From positions 87,950-151,949 of the forward strand of contig NZ_SEBS01000007.1 in NCBI RefSeq assembly GCF_004211145.1: a stretch of DNA of 64,000 bases, read 5' to 3'. How positions within the stretch are numbered: position 1 is the first letter of the stretch; every line of letters begins with the position of its first letter. A program made the position numbers and the translations under genes. The notes beneath the pieces are model-generated. The model was not told where the DNA came from. It made no database searches and worked only from the letters and a program-made list of their open reading frames with translations. This document shows, piece after piece, positions 41,849 to 49,842 of the stretch. The stretch comes from Flavobacterium sp. Lineage in GTDB: Bacteria; Bacteroidota; Bacteroidia; Flavobacteriales; Flavobacteriaceae.

Positions 41849-42650
41849 CTCGTTCCTTGGATTTGTTTCGATAAGTAGTTTTAAACTTATCCTTCGTTCG
41901 GGTGGTTTTAGCCATTTCCTTAGCAAGGCTCTTTATTTTTCTCTGTTCGTTTAAAAGATTTCGGTTCTGTCTTCTCCATTCATTATTGTATGCGTGGATT
42001 TTATCTTTGTTTTCCAAATAGTATTTCTTCCGATTTAATTTTTGATTGTCATTGTATTCCTTAATCTTTTTCCGTCTTTTTTTTTCAGCTTCAGATTGTT
42101 CCCGCCCCATTTGTTCTGCCAACTTTTCCATGGCGAACTTAACCTTTTGCCCAGCGCGAGAATTGCTGATTTTTAGGTGCTTGGCAATTGCTCTGAAAGT
42201 CATTGGTTCGTGATTGCCAAGACCATAATGAAGGGTAAGGATTTCTCTGTCAATTGGCCTGAGGTGCTTAAGTGCTTCTTGCATCAGTAACAATTTCTCA
42301 GCTTCCTCATCATCCTCAACGTCCTCAACCCAATCCATGCCGTCGATTGGAACGCTGTGGAAGATTACATTCCCATGCTCATCTTTATCCATCTTCCTCT
42401 TGACGGTGTTCCCCTTGCTTTTGATGAGAGTTAGCATTGCCTGTTTCATCCAAATCGCCGCGATGTATTCGAACTTCACATTCTTTGACGGGTCAAACGC
42501 CTTGCAAGCTTTGTCTAAGGCAAGAAGGGCTTCCTGATATAGGTCATCATGTTCAAGCGTCGGATATTGCTTAAGAAACCCTTGGAATTGTCGAGCATAA
42601 TGTCTCGCAAATCCAAGATAATCTTCAAGCTTCGGTTTATCTTGCGACAT
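41835..42650 (-). CDS. phage-encoded sigma-70-like factor
   Basis: This 271-residue protein has a sigma region 2-like segment (LEHDDLYQEALLALDKACKAFDPSKNVKFEYIAAIWMKQAMLTLI, about 32-76), an acidic linker (DGMDWVEDVEDDEEAEK) and a region 4-like helix-turn-helix (LRPIDREILTLHYGLGNHEPMTFRAIAKHLKISNSRAGQKVKFAMEKL, about 130-177). The last 90 residues are a very basic extension rich in KKYYLENKDKIHAYNNEWRRQN, not found in ordinary sigma factors. It overlaps the HNH gene by 14 bases and should redirect host RNA polymerase, most plausibly to phage promoters. Confidence 0.8.
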   Translation of the reverse strand: MSQDKPKLEDYLGFARHYARQFQGFLKQYPTLEHDDLYQEALLALDKACKAFDPSKNVKFEYIAAIWMKQAMLTLIKSKGNTVKRKMDKDEHGNVIFHSVPIDGMDWVEDVEDDEEAEKLLLMQEALKHLRPIDREILTLHYGLGNHEPMTFRAIAKHLKISNSRAGQKVKFAMEKLAEQMGREQSEAEKKRRKKIKEYNDNQKLNRKKYYLENKDKIHAYNNEWRRQNRNLLNEQRKIKSLAKEMAKTTRTKDKFKTTYRNKSKERDEEL

Positions 42651-43116
42651 GAACCCAACCTTTTCCTCTTTTTATTCTTGATATCGCTGATTGCGTTACT
42701 CCAAACAATTCACCAATGGCTTTCTGTTTTAGACCGCCAATCGATGTGAGATATAAAATCGCCTTGACTTTTGTTTCGTTAAGCTTTGCTTGAGTAATAT
42801 CTTCCCCGCGAAGACAGTTCTCCATGCGAGTGACGTATCTCAAATTCTCAATGCGATTGTCAAGAGCATCACGATTGATGTGGTCAACCTCTTGACCCGT
42901 TGGACACTCTCCAACAAAGGCAAGCATCACCAATCTGTGAGTGTAGTATTTTATTCCATCAATGTAGTGGAAGTGATAATTACCGTTGGAGTTCGTAAAA
43001 CATCCTTTCAGGTTCCTGTAGGTTCCGTTGAGGTTTAGTTTTCTCAGTTTTCCTTGGTCTGAGATTTCATACCTTAAATTGATTGATTCAAGTTTTTTCC
43101 ATAGTTCAGTTTTCAT
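42637..43116 (-). CDS. HNH endonuclease with C-terminal helix-turn-helix
   Basis: This 159-residue protein has an N-terminal NUMOD4-like region (ELWKKLESINLRYEISDQGKLRKL), an HNH core (HRLVMLAFVG ... EVDHINRDALDNRIENLRYVT, about 60-96) and a C-terminal helix-turn-helix (LKQKAIGELFGVTQSAISRIKRGKGW). This is the layout of free-standing phage homing endonucleases. Its overlap with the sigma factor gene makes it part of that unit; it may be a homing intruder or a DNA-processing enzyme. Confidence 0.85.
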   Translation of the reverse strand: MKTELWKKLESINLRYEISDQGKLRKLNLNGTYRNLKGCFTNSNGNYHFHYIDGIKYYTHRLVMLAFVGECPTGQEVDHINRDALDNRIENLRYVTRMENCLRGEDITQAKLNETKVKAILYLTSIGGLKQKAIGELFGVTQSAISRIKRGKGWVHVAR

Positions 43117-43143
43117 TTCAATTGTTGAACATTCTTTTGATAA

Positions 43144-43151
43144 CCCCGCGC
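43144..43151 (-). promoter_or_regulatory. GCGCGGGG octamer before the HNH gene
   Basis: On the minus strand CATCGCGCGGGG lies 27 bases before the ATG at 43116. Confidence 0.4.
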
Positions 43152-43185
43152 GATGTTGTTCTTGGTTGGCTCGACGGGCTTCTTA

Positions 43186-43257
43186 TTAATTATCTCTTCT
43201 CAAATCAATGATTAGAAGAACAATGCTTGTGAGAATTATAATTCCTTTGATGAGCAT
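43186..43257 (-). CDS. possible 23-aa membrane microprotein
   Basis: An ATG inside the last codons of the zinc-motif gene opens a 23-codon frame encoding a single hydrophobic helix with a charged end (starts MLIKGIIILTSIVLLIIDLR). The composition fits a membrane peptide, but a chance frame in AT-rich DNA cannot be excluded. Confidence 0.3.
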   Translation of the reverse strand: MLIKGIIILTSIVLLIIDLRRDN

Positions 43258-43574
43258 TGGCAAGACAATTTTCCACAGATTGGGCATTCATTCGCTTGTG
43301 GGCATTGACAAGTCGATTTTCCACAGATTGGACAGACAAGTTTTAGCAGGGTGAGATTCACGATAATCTTGATAAGTTCATCCTTTTCATTGAACCTAAT
43401 TAATTCGGCAAGTTGATTGAAGAAATTGTCATCGTAAATCCGATTGACCGACCACGGTAGAGTGTAACCGTTCACAGTCACAAGGGAACCTGCTTTAATT
43501 TCGGTGAATGTTATGTTTGTAATTTTTGAAGCGGCTTCAGCTTCGTTCTTCATTTGTAAACAGAATTTGCACAT
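43236..43574 (-). CDS. small protein with tandem CPxCGKxxCxC zinc motifs
   Basis: This 112-residue protein has an N-terminal CKFC pair and two nearly identical C-terminal motifs, CPICGKSTCQC and CPICGKLSCQC, separated by PQANE. The eight or more cysteines suggest two small zinc knuckles, possibly for nucleic-acid or RNA-polymerase binding. The stop overlaps a candidate microprotein. It is the second gene of the sigma-factor unit. I recognise no named family. Confidence 0.65.
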   Translation of the reverse strand: MCKFCLQMKNEAEAASKITNITFTEIKAGSLVTVNGYTLPWSVNRIYDDNFFNQLAELIRFNEKDELIKIIVNLTLLKLVCPICGKSTCQCPQANECPICGKLSCQCSSKEL

Positions 43575-43577
43575 AAT

Positions 43578-43736
43578 TTAATTGGTGCTGGAATTTATCC
43601 AGCGGATTATCGTTTTTGTTATTGACCTTTCTTCTTGGATTATCATTGCTTGTTCCTTCAATTGTTTCGTTCTCACAATTATCTCCCAAAGGATTTCGTC
43701 AAAAGGTCTTGGGTCATTAGGGTCATTCATTTTCAT
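43578..43736 (-). CDS. small hypothetical protein (52 aa)
   Basis: An ATG at 43736 (or 43730) opens a 52-codon frame beginning MKMNDPNDPRPFDEILWEII and continuing with basic, helical sequence (VRTKQLKEQAMIIQEERSITKTIIRWINSSTN). Its stop is three bases from the next ATG. It is the first gene behind the promoter-like element at 43740-43770 and, given the spacing, its mRNA may be nearly leaderless. Function unknown. Confidence 0.6.
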   Translation of the reverse strand: MKMNDPNDPRPFDEILWEIIVRTKQLKEQAMIIQEERSITKTIIRWINSSTN

Positions 43737-43739
43737 TGT

Positions 43740-43770
43740 TTATTATATATAGTCTGTCGAATTGCAAAGT
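43740..43770 (-). promoter_or_regulatory. phage promoter-like element A: ACTTTG-N11-ACTATATATAATAA
   Basis: On the minus strand ACTTTG (43765-43770) and ACTATATATAATAA (43740-43753) are 11 bases apart. The element lies between the tape-measure terminator and the first gene of the sigma unit. Element B at 54170 has the same spacing and differs at one of the 20 specified bases. Confidence 0.65.
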
Positions 43771-43805
43771 GTAATTTTTACCATAAATTTTTTGAAATAA
43801 ATGGG

Positions 43806-43829
43806 AAAACCCGCGCTATTGGCGGGTTC
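43806..43829 (-). terminator. terminator of the tail transcription unit
   Basis: AACCCGC and GCGGGTT pair around a seven-base loop, followed by TTTCCC on the minus strand. It lies 24 bases after the tape-measure stop. Confidence 0.7.
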
Positions 43830-43852
43830 TCATCATAAAATATTTTCATTGG

Positions 43853-46800
43853 TTAAGACATGTTGGCCTTGTCAGCGGCCAAAGCGATTGACCTTTGCGT
43901 TGCGGAAATTTCCCTTACGTCAACTTGAGGTGCAGGTAGCGAAAGGTTGGCAAGCGAAACTTGTTCTCCAATCTTAACGGCCAGCGAATCCATATCCATC
44001 GCTATTCCGTTAAGCTGTCCAAGATTAGCGTTCCCCGTAACGCCGCCGTTTGCGAAACGGTAGGTTGGAACTTGCCCACCGTAACTAAATGCAAGACCGC
44101 CACCGTCTTCGTTAATTGCAGATAAGAGATTGCGATACTTCGAAGTTGAACGTTTATTGATGATTGCTTCACCCCCTTCCATTTCGAAGCCTGGCGTTCC
44201 AGCTACGGTGAAAGGAATTCCACCTTGTGCATGGCTCTTGCCTCTCGCAAGACCACCCTTTTGAAACTTAATACCCGCAACCTTTGCGATTTGAGCCGCA
44301 CCAAGCGCGACTGTGATTCCTGCATAGATTGCTCCGAGGGCTGGTGATGCGACCGTTGCCACAGGTTTGAAGGCCGCGTCATACGCACTCATTGCATTCT
44401 TCGCGGTGGTAATACCAATTTCGGCAATTGCCGCCGCTTTGTAGGCGGTCGTGTTTTCCTTAAATAAGCCCTTGGCTTGACCGATGGTGCTGGCAATTTG
44501 TTCCATCTTAGCCATCTCAACAGACTTGCGCAAGTTCTTTTCTAACGCTGCATACTTTTGATTGATAAGATTGAGGTCGGCTCCTGATTTCTCAGCCGCC
44601 TTGACTTCAGCAACCCTTTGGTTTTCGAGGTCTTCCAATAGCAGTTCAAGGGTAACTTGATTTTGCTCTTCAGCAAGTTCCATCTTGGTATCGAAGTCTT
44701 CAAGTTCCTTTTCCTTTTTCGCTTCAGCGCGTTCGAGTTCGGCTTCCTCATTCGCAATCCTGTTCTCTTCTCTGATTGCATCAATGGCAAGGAGATATTC
44801 CTTTTCGTTGATTTGCCCGTTCTCCAATTTGGTAGCTTGGAATTCAAGTTCCATCTCCATCAAAGAATTGTTTTCCGCTAATTGAACCGCAAGCTTTTCA
44901 GCCGAGAAAAACTTTTCATCATCGACCTTTCTTGCAAGATTCTCCTTGTAAGCTTCCAATTCCAATTGAGCATTCTCAACGGTTGCATCAGCCGTCTTCT
45001 TTGCGTAATCGGTCGTTAGATTTAACTTGGCCGCTTCATAAGCGTCTTTACTAATCTTTCCTGATTTGTATTCAAAATCATTCAGCGCAAGACGCTTGTT
45101 CATTATCTGCTCATCAACCTTAAGTTGGTCTTCCGATGATTTCTTTCTGAAGCCTTGACCCGCGATAAATAAGTCAATCGCTTCCTTTTGCTTTTTGATT
45201 TCCGCCTCAATGGCTTTGAGTTTTTCGTCTCTTGCTTTCTTGGCGGCATCAGCGGCCGCTTTCGCATTGGCGGCGGCGTTCGGGTCAACATCTGAAACAA
45301 TGTTCTTGTCTGTTGAGGTGTTGGCCGTTTCATTTGAAGTCTTTGATTTGAAATTGACTTCCTTAGACTTCATCGAGTCCAAGGCTTTGTTAATTTTTTC
45401 GACATCTAATCCGAGCGCATCGAGAGCGGGGCTGATGTTGTCAATGATTCCCTTGATTCCGTCGATGATGGTGTTCTTAATCTTACCGAAGGTTTCGTTG
45501 ACAATGTTCAGGAGATTGAGGAATCCATTCTTAAGCGCATCAATCGCTCCTTGGAAGTCACCCTGAGCAATCGCCTTGAAGAAGTTGAAGAATGTTCCGA
45601 TAGTGTTGGATAGAACCTTGAAGACTCCACCGATGTAATCGAAGACTCCACCAACGGTTGTTTTGAGGTTCACCCATGCGTTAGCCAATACCACGCTCAC
45701 AAGGTCAATCAACGGCTGGATGTCTTCCTTGACATCGCTGAGGTATTCAATGATTGCCGCGAGTCCTTCGGTGGCGGTAATCTTGATGTTAGTCCAAATG
45801 TCACCGAAGTCTTTTATCTCAAACAGTTCCGCTTGCGCCTTGTTAAGTCGCTCTGTTGCTTCCTGAAGTTCCAATTGCTTCTTTGCCGTTTCATCAAGAG
45901 TCTTGTTTGAAGCTTGCCCGATTGCTTGAAGTATTGTCAATGCACCACCAGCATCTTCACCCGCGCCCCTGAACACGTCAGCGGTCAATGCCGCTTGTTG
46001 TTGTTGGGTCAGTTGAGTCTTAGCGGATTGCTCTGCAATTGCTTGAAGTGCTTCCTTGGTAGTCATTTCACCCGTCCTGACTTTCTTCAGCACATCATCT
46101 GAGAAGTTCGCACCGAAGGCATTCACAAGAGCATCCCTTGTTGATTTGGTTTGTTCGGTTAATGAAAGTCCGGCTTCTTTAATTGCATCAGGTAATTTGT
46201 CTGAATAGATTCCCAATTCAGCACCCGTGTTCAATACATTGACAAACTCCTGAGCAGAAAACCCAGCCTTAGCAAACAGACCGTCATACTCCCCAAGAGA
46301 ATCAAGAAACTCTTCATTTTGCGCTCCACCTGAAGCAAGACCTTGAGCGATTATATCGTTGGCTTCACTCATTGAAATCCCGTAAGACTTGGCAAGTGAA
46401 TTGGCCTTGGCCGCTATGTCCTTGAAATCTTTATCAAAGGTTTCCGCTGTTGCTTGTATTTCGCTTCTAACAGTGGAAAGTTCACCCGCGCTTACTCCAA
46501 GTGCTTTAAGTTCTTTGTTCGTTTCCTGAAGCCCTTTATTGTAATCGAAGATTGCTTTCCCAGCCGCGAAGGCCGCTGTGATTCCAGCGATGACGGCTCC
46601 AATGGGAGTCATGATAAACTGCATTGCGGCAGTTGTGGCTCCCTTGATTCCCGTGGTCATTTGACCGAATGAGTTCTTAAAGAGGTTACCCGCGCCGCCA
46701 GCTTCCTTTGAGCGTTCTAATAATCCTGAAAGACCACCATTGAAAATATTGATGCTGTCAAAACCTTCACGGAAGCTGGAAGTATAGTTCCCAATATTTT

Positions 46801-47254
46801 GTTTTTGCTTTTCAGCCGCTGAGGAATTTTCCTTCGTCAGTCTATTGTTCTCATCCAACTTCTGATTGATGAGTTCAATGGCTTGCGCACCTTCTTTTGT
46901 AGCGGTAGAAAGATTGTTTCGAATTGCGATAAGCTGACGATTGTTTGCGGTCGCTTGTGCAATCGTTTCGACTTCCTGATGTAACGCTTGGTTGAGAGCA
47001 TCAGCAACATTCTTTGCCTTATCCTTTGCCGCGTTTACTTGCGCAAGAACATTCTTTTGGCTGTTGTAAGCCGTGTTGAGGTTTTGGAGTTGAGCCGCTT
47101 GCTTAACAAATTGTTCAGATGAAGATTGACCTTCCTTGGCAAGTTGTCTTTGTGATGCCTGAAGGTCATCGATTGATTTCTTGGTTTCGGAAAGCTTCTT
47201 AGTTAATTGGTCAACGTTGATATTAAGAGATAGAATCTCGACTTGATTTGCCAC
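43853..47254 (-). CDS. phage tail tape measure protein
   Basis: This 1133-residue protein has an N-terminal coiled coil (about 10-130) and a TP901-like core with hydrophobic segments (FIMTPIGAVIAGITAAFAAGKAIFDYN near 215-240; VVLANAWVNLKTTVGGVFDYIGGVFKVL). A long Lys/Glu/Ala coiled coil (about 690-950) follows, then a GGLARGKSHAQGGIPFTVAGTPGFEMEGGEAIINKRS segment typical of the C-terminus in this class. It sets tail length during assembly. The size predicts a long, probably flexible tail of siphovirus type. Confidence 0.9.
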   Translation of the reverse strand: MANQVEILSLNINVDQLTKKLSETKKSIDDLQASQRQLAKEGQSSSEQFVKQAAQLQNLNTAYNSQKNVLAQVNAAKDKAKNVADALNQALHQEVETIAQATANNRQLIAIRNNLSTATKEGAQAIELINQKLDENNRLTKENSSAAEKQKQNIGNYTSSFREGFDSINIFNGGLSGLLERSKEAGGAGNLFKNSFGQMTTGIKGATTAAMQFIMTPIGAVIAGITAAFAAGKAIFDYNKGLQETNKELKALGVSAGELSTVRSEIQATAETFDKDFKDIAAKANSLAKSYGISMSEANDIIAQGLASGGAQNEEFLDSLGEYDGLFAKAGFSAQEFVNVLNTGAELGIYSDKLPDAIKEAGLSLTEQTKSTRDALVNAFGANFSDDVLKKVRTGEMTTKEALQAIAEQSAKTQLTQQQQAALTADVFRGAGEDAGGALTILQAIGQASNKTLDETAKKQLELQEATERLNKAQAELFEIKDFGDIWTNIKITATEGLAAIIEYLSDVKEDIQPLIDLVSVVLANAWVNLKTTVGGVFDYIGGVFKVLSNTIGTFFNFFKAIAQGDFQGAIDALKNGFLNLLNIVNETFGKIKNTIIDGIKGIIDNISPALDALGLDVEKINKALDSMKSKEVNFKSKTSNETANTSTDKNIVSDVDPNAAANAKAAADAAKKARDEKLKAIEAEIKKQKEAIDLFIAGQGFRKKSSEDQLKVDEQIMNKRLALNDFEYKSGKISKDAYEAAKLNLTTDYAKKTADATVENAQLELEAYKENLARKVDDEKFFSAEKLAVQLAENNSLMEMELEFQATKLENGQINEKEYLLAIDAIREENRIANEEAELERAEAKKEKELEDFDTKMELAEEQNQVTLELLLEDLENQRVAEVKAAEKSGADLNLINQKYAALEKNLRKSVEMAKMEQIASTIGQAKGLFKENTTAYKAAAIAEIGITTAKNAMSAYDAAFKPVATVASPALGAIYAGITVALGAAQIAKVAGIKFQKGGLARGKSHAQGGIPFTVAGTPGFEMEGGEAIINKRSTSKYRNLLSAINEDGGGLAFSYGGQVPTYRFANGGVTGNANLGQLNGIAMDMDSLAVKIGEQVSLANLSLPAPQVDVREISATQRSIALAADKANMS

Positions 47255-47285
47255 TTCATAGTTGCATTATTTTCGTGTTATTGGA

Positions 47286-47564
47286 TTACACCACATTCAA
47301 AATGATGGTGTTGGATTTGAGGTTTTGTTTCGGATAGTCAATCCTGATTTCATAAGTTCCGACTGTACTTGACGTAATTCGGAACTGTTGATTTGAAACC
47401 TTCGCTGAACTGACTCCCGTTGGAAATACCGCTTGAGATGTGTAGAGTCCGTCATATAATGTCTGAACCCACAGATATACATTTTCGCCAGCGGTGATAG
47501 TTATTTCTGTTCTTCCAAGTCCCCATGTGATGAATGGTTTCTTTCTTCTTAAACTGTAAATCAT
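47286..47564 (-). CDS. small tail-region protein (92 aa)
   Basis: It starts at the ATG at 47564, one base after the preceding stop (MIYSLRRKKPFITWGLGRTE). The protein is beta-rich, with an immunoglobulin-like strand pattern (TITAGENVYLWVQTLYDG ... GTYEIRIDYPKQNLKSNTIILNVV). It lies between a large tail protein and the tape measure gene and is probably a minor tail component. The longer frame to 47615 overlaps the previous gene. Confidence 0.6.
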   Translation of the reverse strand: MIYSLRRKKPFITWGLGRTEITITAGENVYLWVQTLYDGLYTSQAVFPTGVSSAKVSNQQFRITSSTVGTYEIRIDYPKQNLKSNTIILNVV

Positions 47565-47565
47565 C

Positions 47566-49842
47566 TTAGCATGGATTGAGTAGGAATGTGTAATTTGGAG
47601 TGGCGATGTTCCCACCTAAATAACTTGCGTTCAGCACCCAATGGTAGTTTGCTGGAACGGGCAAATCAGTTATTGTGAATGTTGTTGTTGCATCAGGGAG
47701 CCACATCGCAGTTCCGAAGACTTGACCGAATAAAACTTCAGTTGCTGTAATGTAAAGTAGTATCGGGAAAGGCGTGTCAGTCTCAAAATTAAAGGTGACC
47801 GAACATCCGCTCTGAGTCATGTTTGTTATTTGGAAGACTTGCGGTTCAGGCGGGTTTCCACCATTGTTATCATCATCTTCCTCAGCGAAAAACTTCACAT
47901 TCACCAACTCCGTTTTCGTAGGTTTTCCAACCACATAATCAGCGACCTTGTTAATGATAAAATATTCACCAAGCTTTTCGAGATAGATGAGTTTTCTGAA
48001 GTCGAAATCCGTAATCTCTTTTGAAGTAAACCACTTGTTGACAGTTACCACTTTCGAGCGATTAAGAATGCCTTGCATCGGTAAGTAATAATCTTCAATC
48101 ACGTCAGTCATTCCCATTCGGTTATAGTTTTCGACGTAGCAATTTTTGAATGTTGTGGTTTGTCCAAAGGCTTCCGAATCGATATTCGTTGTGAGCGGCA
48201 TGATGTATGGTTCCGAGCGCATCAGGTAAAAGCGTTTATCTAATGGTTTGTATTCAACTTCACCATCATCCTTGACTTCCTTATCCCAAAACTTGTAGAC
48301 CCTGAATCGCTTTCCAATTAAATATCTGTCATAGGCTTCAGGCGCGTAGAATTTGGATGAGATAACTGTATTTTCATCTTTCAGATTTGGATTCAGAATT
48401 GCGATGCTACCGTTGAAATGTGAGGCGTTGTCTTCATTGTATTTGTATGTGAAAAGATTTTGTTGAGCGTAGTTTCCATAGCTGTATTCTTCTTCAACAA
48501 TTTCAATATCTTCATCCCACAAATCAATATTGTCTGTTGTCAATAATTGACCAAGAGTCAAAAACGTCAGCTTCTTGGTGTACTTATCTTTATACATTGT
48601 CAGGCCGTATCTCTTGATAATTTCCATGACAAAATCAGTTGCCTTGAATTCAATTAAGGCTTCATCGAAGTTCACCACATCACCAAGAACCTTATAGAAA
48701 TCTATGTCGAGATTTCCACCGACAACCTGATTAGGTTGCCAATGTGAGTTTGTTGTGAACGGAATATTTCCATATTGGAAGTTCATCAAGTGGAGACCGA
48801 CACGTTCTTCATCCGTCATTGTAAATGAGTAACTTATATCAAGGTCAGTTGCGCCCGTGATGCCCTGAACGATTGGTGTGTATGTCACAACGTTGGTCGA
48901 AAGATTGACCCTTTGGAGCGCAATTCCGTAGCTTGCATTTGCATTCGGTGGAAAGTATAACGAACCTTCGATGTTGAACCTGTAGAGTCCGTCAGCATCA
49001 ACCTTAATCGCGCGACAATGACCATCAGTTTGTTGAACTGAAGTTGCGGCTGTAGATGTGAAACATTGGGTTAAAAGTGTCGACTCGTAAACGGTCGCAA
49101 CAGCAAACCCAAAATCTGTTGGGAAAGTTGTGGAGAACGATAGCGGGTCTGTCCAATCTTGATGATTGATGAATTCCAATGCTTGATTAGTTGAACCAAC
49201 GGGCTTCGGATATGTCATCCAAAGATTTTTGAAGTCCTCTGTTTGGAAGATGGAACCGTCATAAGTGTAACCCGCGTAATTGAAAATCTTATTCCAAATG
49301 AACTCAACCTTAGCGGCTGGGATGAAGTAATCAATATTGAATCTTGTAGTCGTTGCACCGCTGTAATGAAAGATTGTTTTTCCATTGTAATCCGCGATGT
49401 TGTAGCGATACGGAAGCGTTGTTGCGCTCCATGTTTCGAGAACGTTATGAAGATTCTTGAGATGGTTCAGTTCGGAAAGTCCCATGTCGGTCAGAGTCTT
49501 ATTCTCAAGAGTTTTTTGAAAATCATAAATCCCATCGTAGACTGTCATCTCAATCGCCTTGTTAGTCTTGATGACATCAGCCCAACCATTGTAAATGAGT
49601 GCTTCACCCGTTTCGTCTAAGAGCGTAGCGTTGTTTCTTTGATAAGGAATGTTTGAGGTATTTCCACCAACTGAAAGGAAGCCTAAGGCCGCAAGATTGG
49701 TTGTTGTCTTAGGAAGTTTGATTTTACTTGTCAGGCTGGATTGTCGAGTACTGAGACTGCCAATATCGTTCACCTGAAGGGTCTTCGATACGGCGTAATC
49801 AGAATCTAAATCCATCAACTGACCGTTGACAAATAATCGCAT
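47566..49842 (-). CDS. large tail/baseplate protein (758 aa)
   Basis: It has no signal peptide and begins MRLFVNGQLMDLDSDYAVSKTL. Beta-rich domains with many aromatic residues follow; the segment around DFVMEIIKRYGLTMYKDKYTKKLTFLTLGQLL (near 400) resembles the hub-like region of tail-associated proteins. A DDDNNGG linker (near 640) leads to a C-terminal fibronectin-like domain (QITNMTQSGCSVTFNFETDTPF). By position it is probably a tail-tip or baseplate hub component. The family is not recognised with certainty. Confidence 0.6.
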   Translation of the reverse strand: MRLFVNGQLMDLDSDYAVSKTLQVNDIGSLSTRQSSLTSKIKLPKTTTNLAALGFLSVGGNTSNIPYQRNNATLLDETGEALIYNGWADVIKTNKAIEMTVYDGIYDFQKTLENKTLTDMGLSELNHLKNLHNVLETWSATTLPYRYNIADYNGKTIFHYSGATTTRFNIDYFIPAAKVEFIWNKIFNYAGYTYDGSIFQTEDFKNLWMTYPKPVGSTNQALEFINHQDWTDPLSFSTTFPTDFGFAVATVYESTLLTQCFTSTAATSVQQTDGHCRAIKVDADGLYRFNIEGSLYFPPNANASYGIALQRVNLSTNVVTYTPIVQGITGATDLDISYSFTMTDEERVGLHLMNFQYGNIPFTTNSHWQPNQVVGGNLDIDFYKVLGDVVNFDEALIEFKATDFVMEIIKRYGLTMYKDKYTKKLTFLTLGQLLTTDNIDLWDEDIEIVEEEYSYGNYAQQNLFTYKYNEDNASHFNGSIAILNPNLKDENTVISSKFYAPEAYDRYLIGKRFRVYKFWDKEVKDDGEVEYKPLDKRFYLMRSEPYIMPLTTNIDSEAFGQTTTFKNCYVENYNRMGMTDVIEDYYLPMQGILNRSKVVTVNKWFTSKEITDFDFRKLIYLEKLGEYFIINKVADYVVGKPTKTELVNVKFFAEEDDDNNGGNPPEPQVFQITNMTQSGCSVTFNFETDTPFPILLYITATEVLFGQVFGTAMWLPDATTTFTITDLPVPANYHWVLNASYLGGNIATPNYTFLLNPC

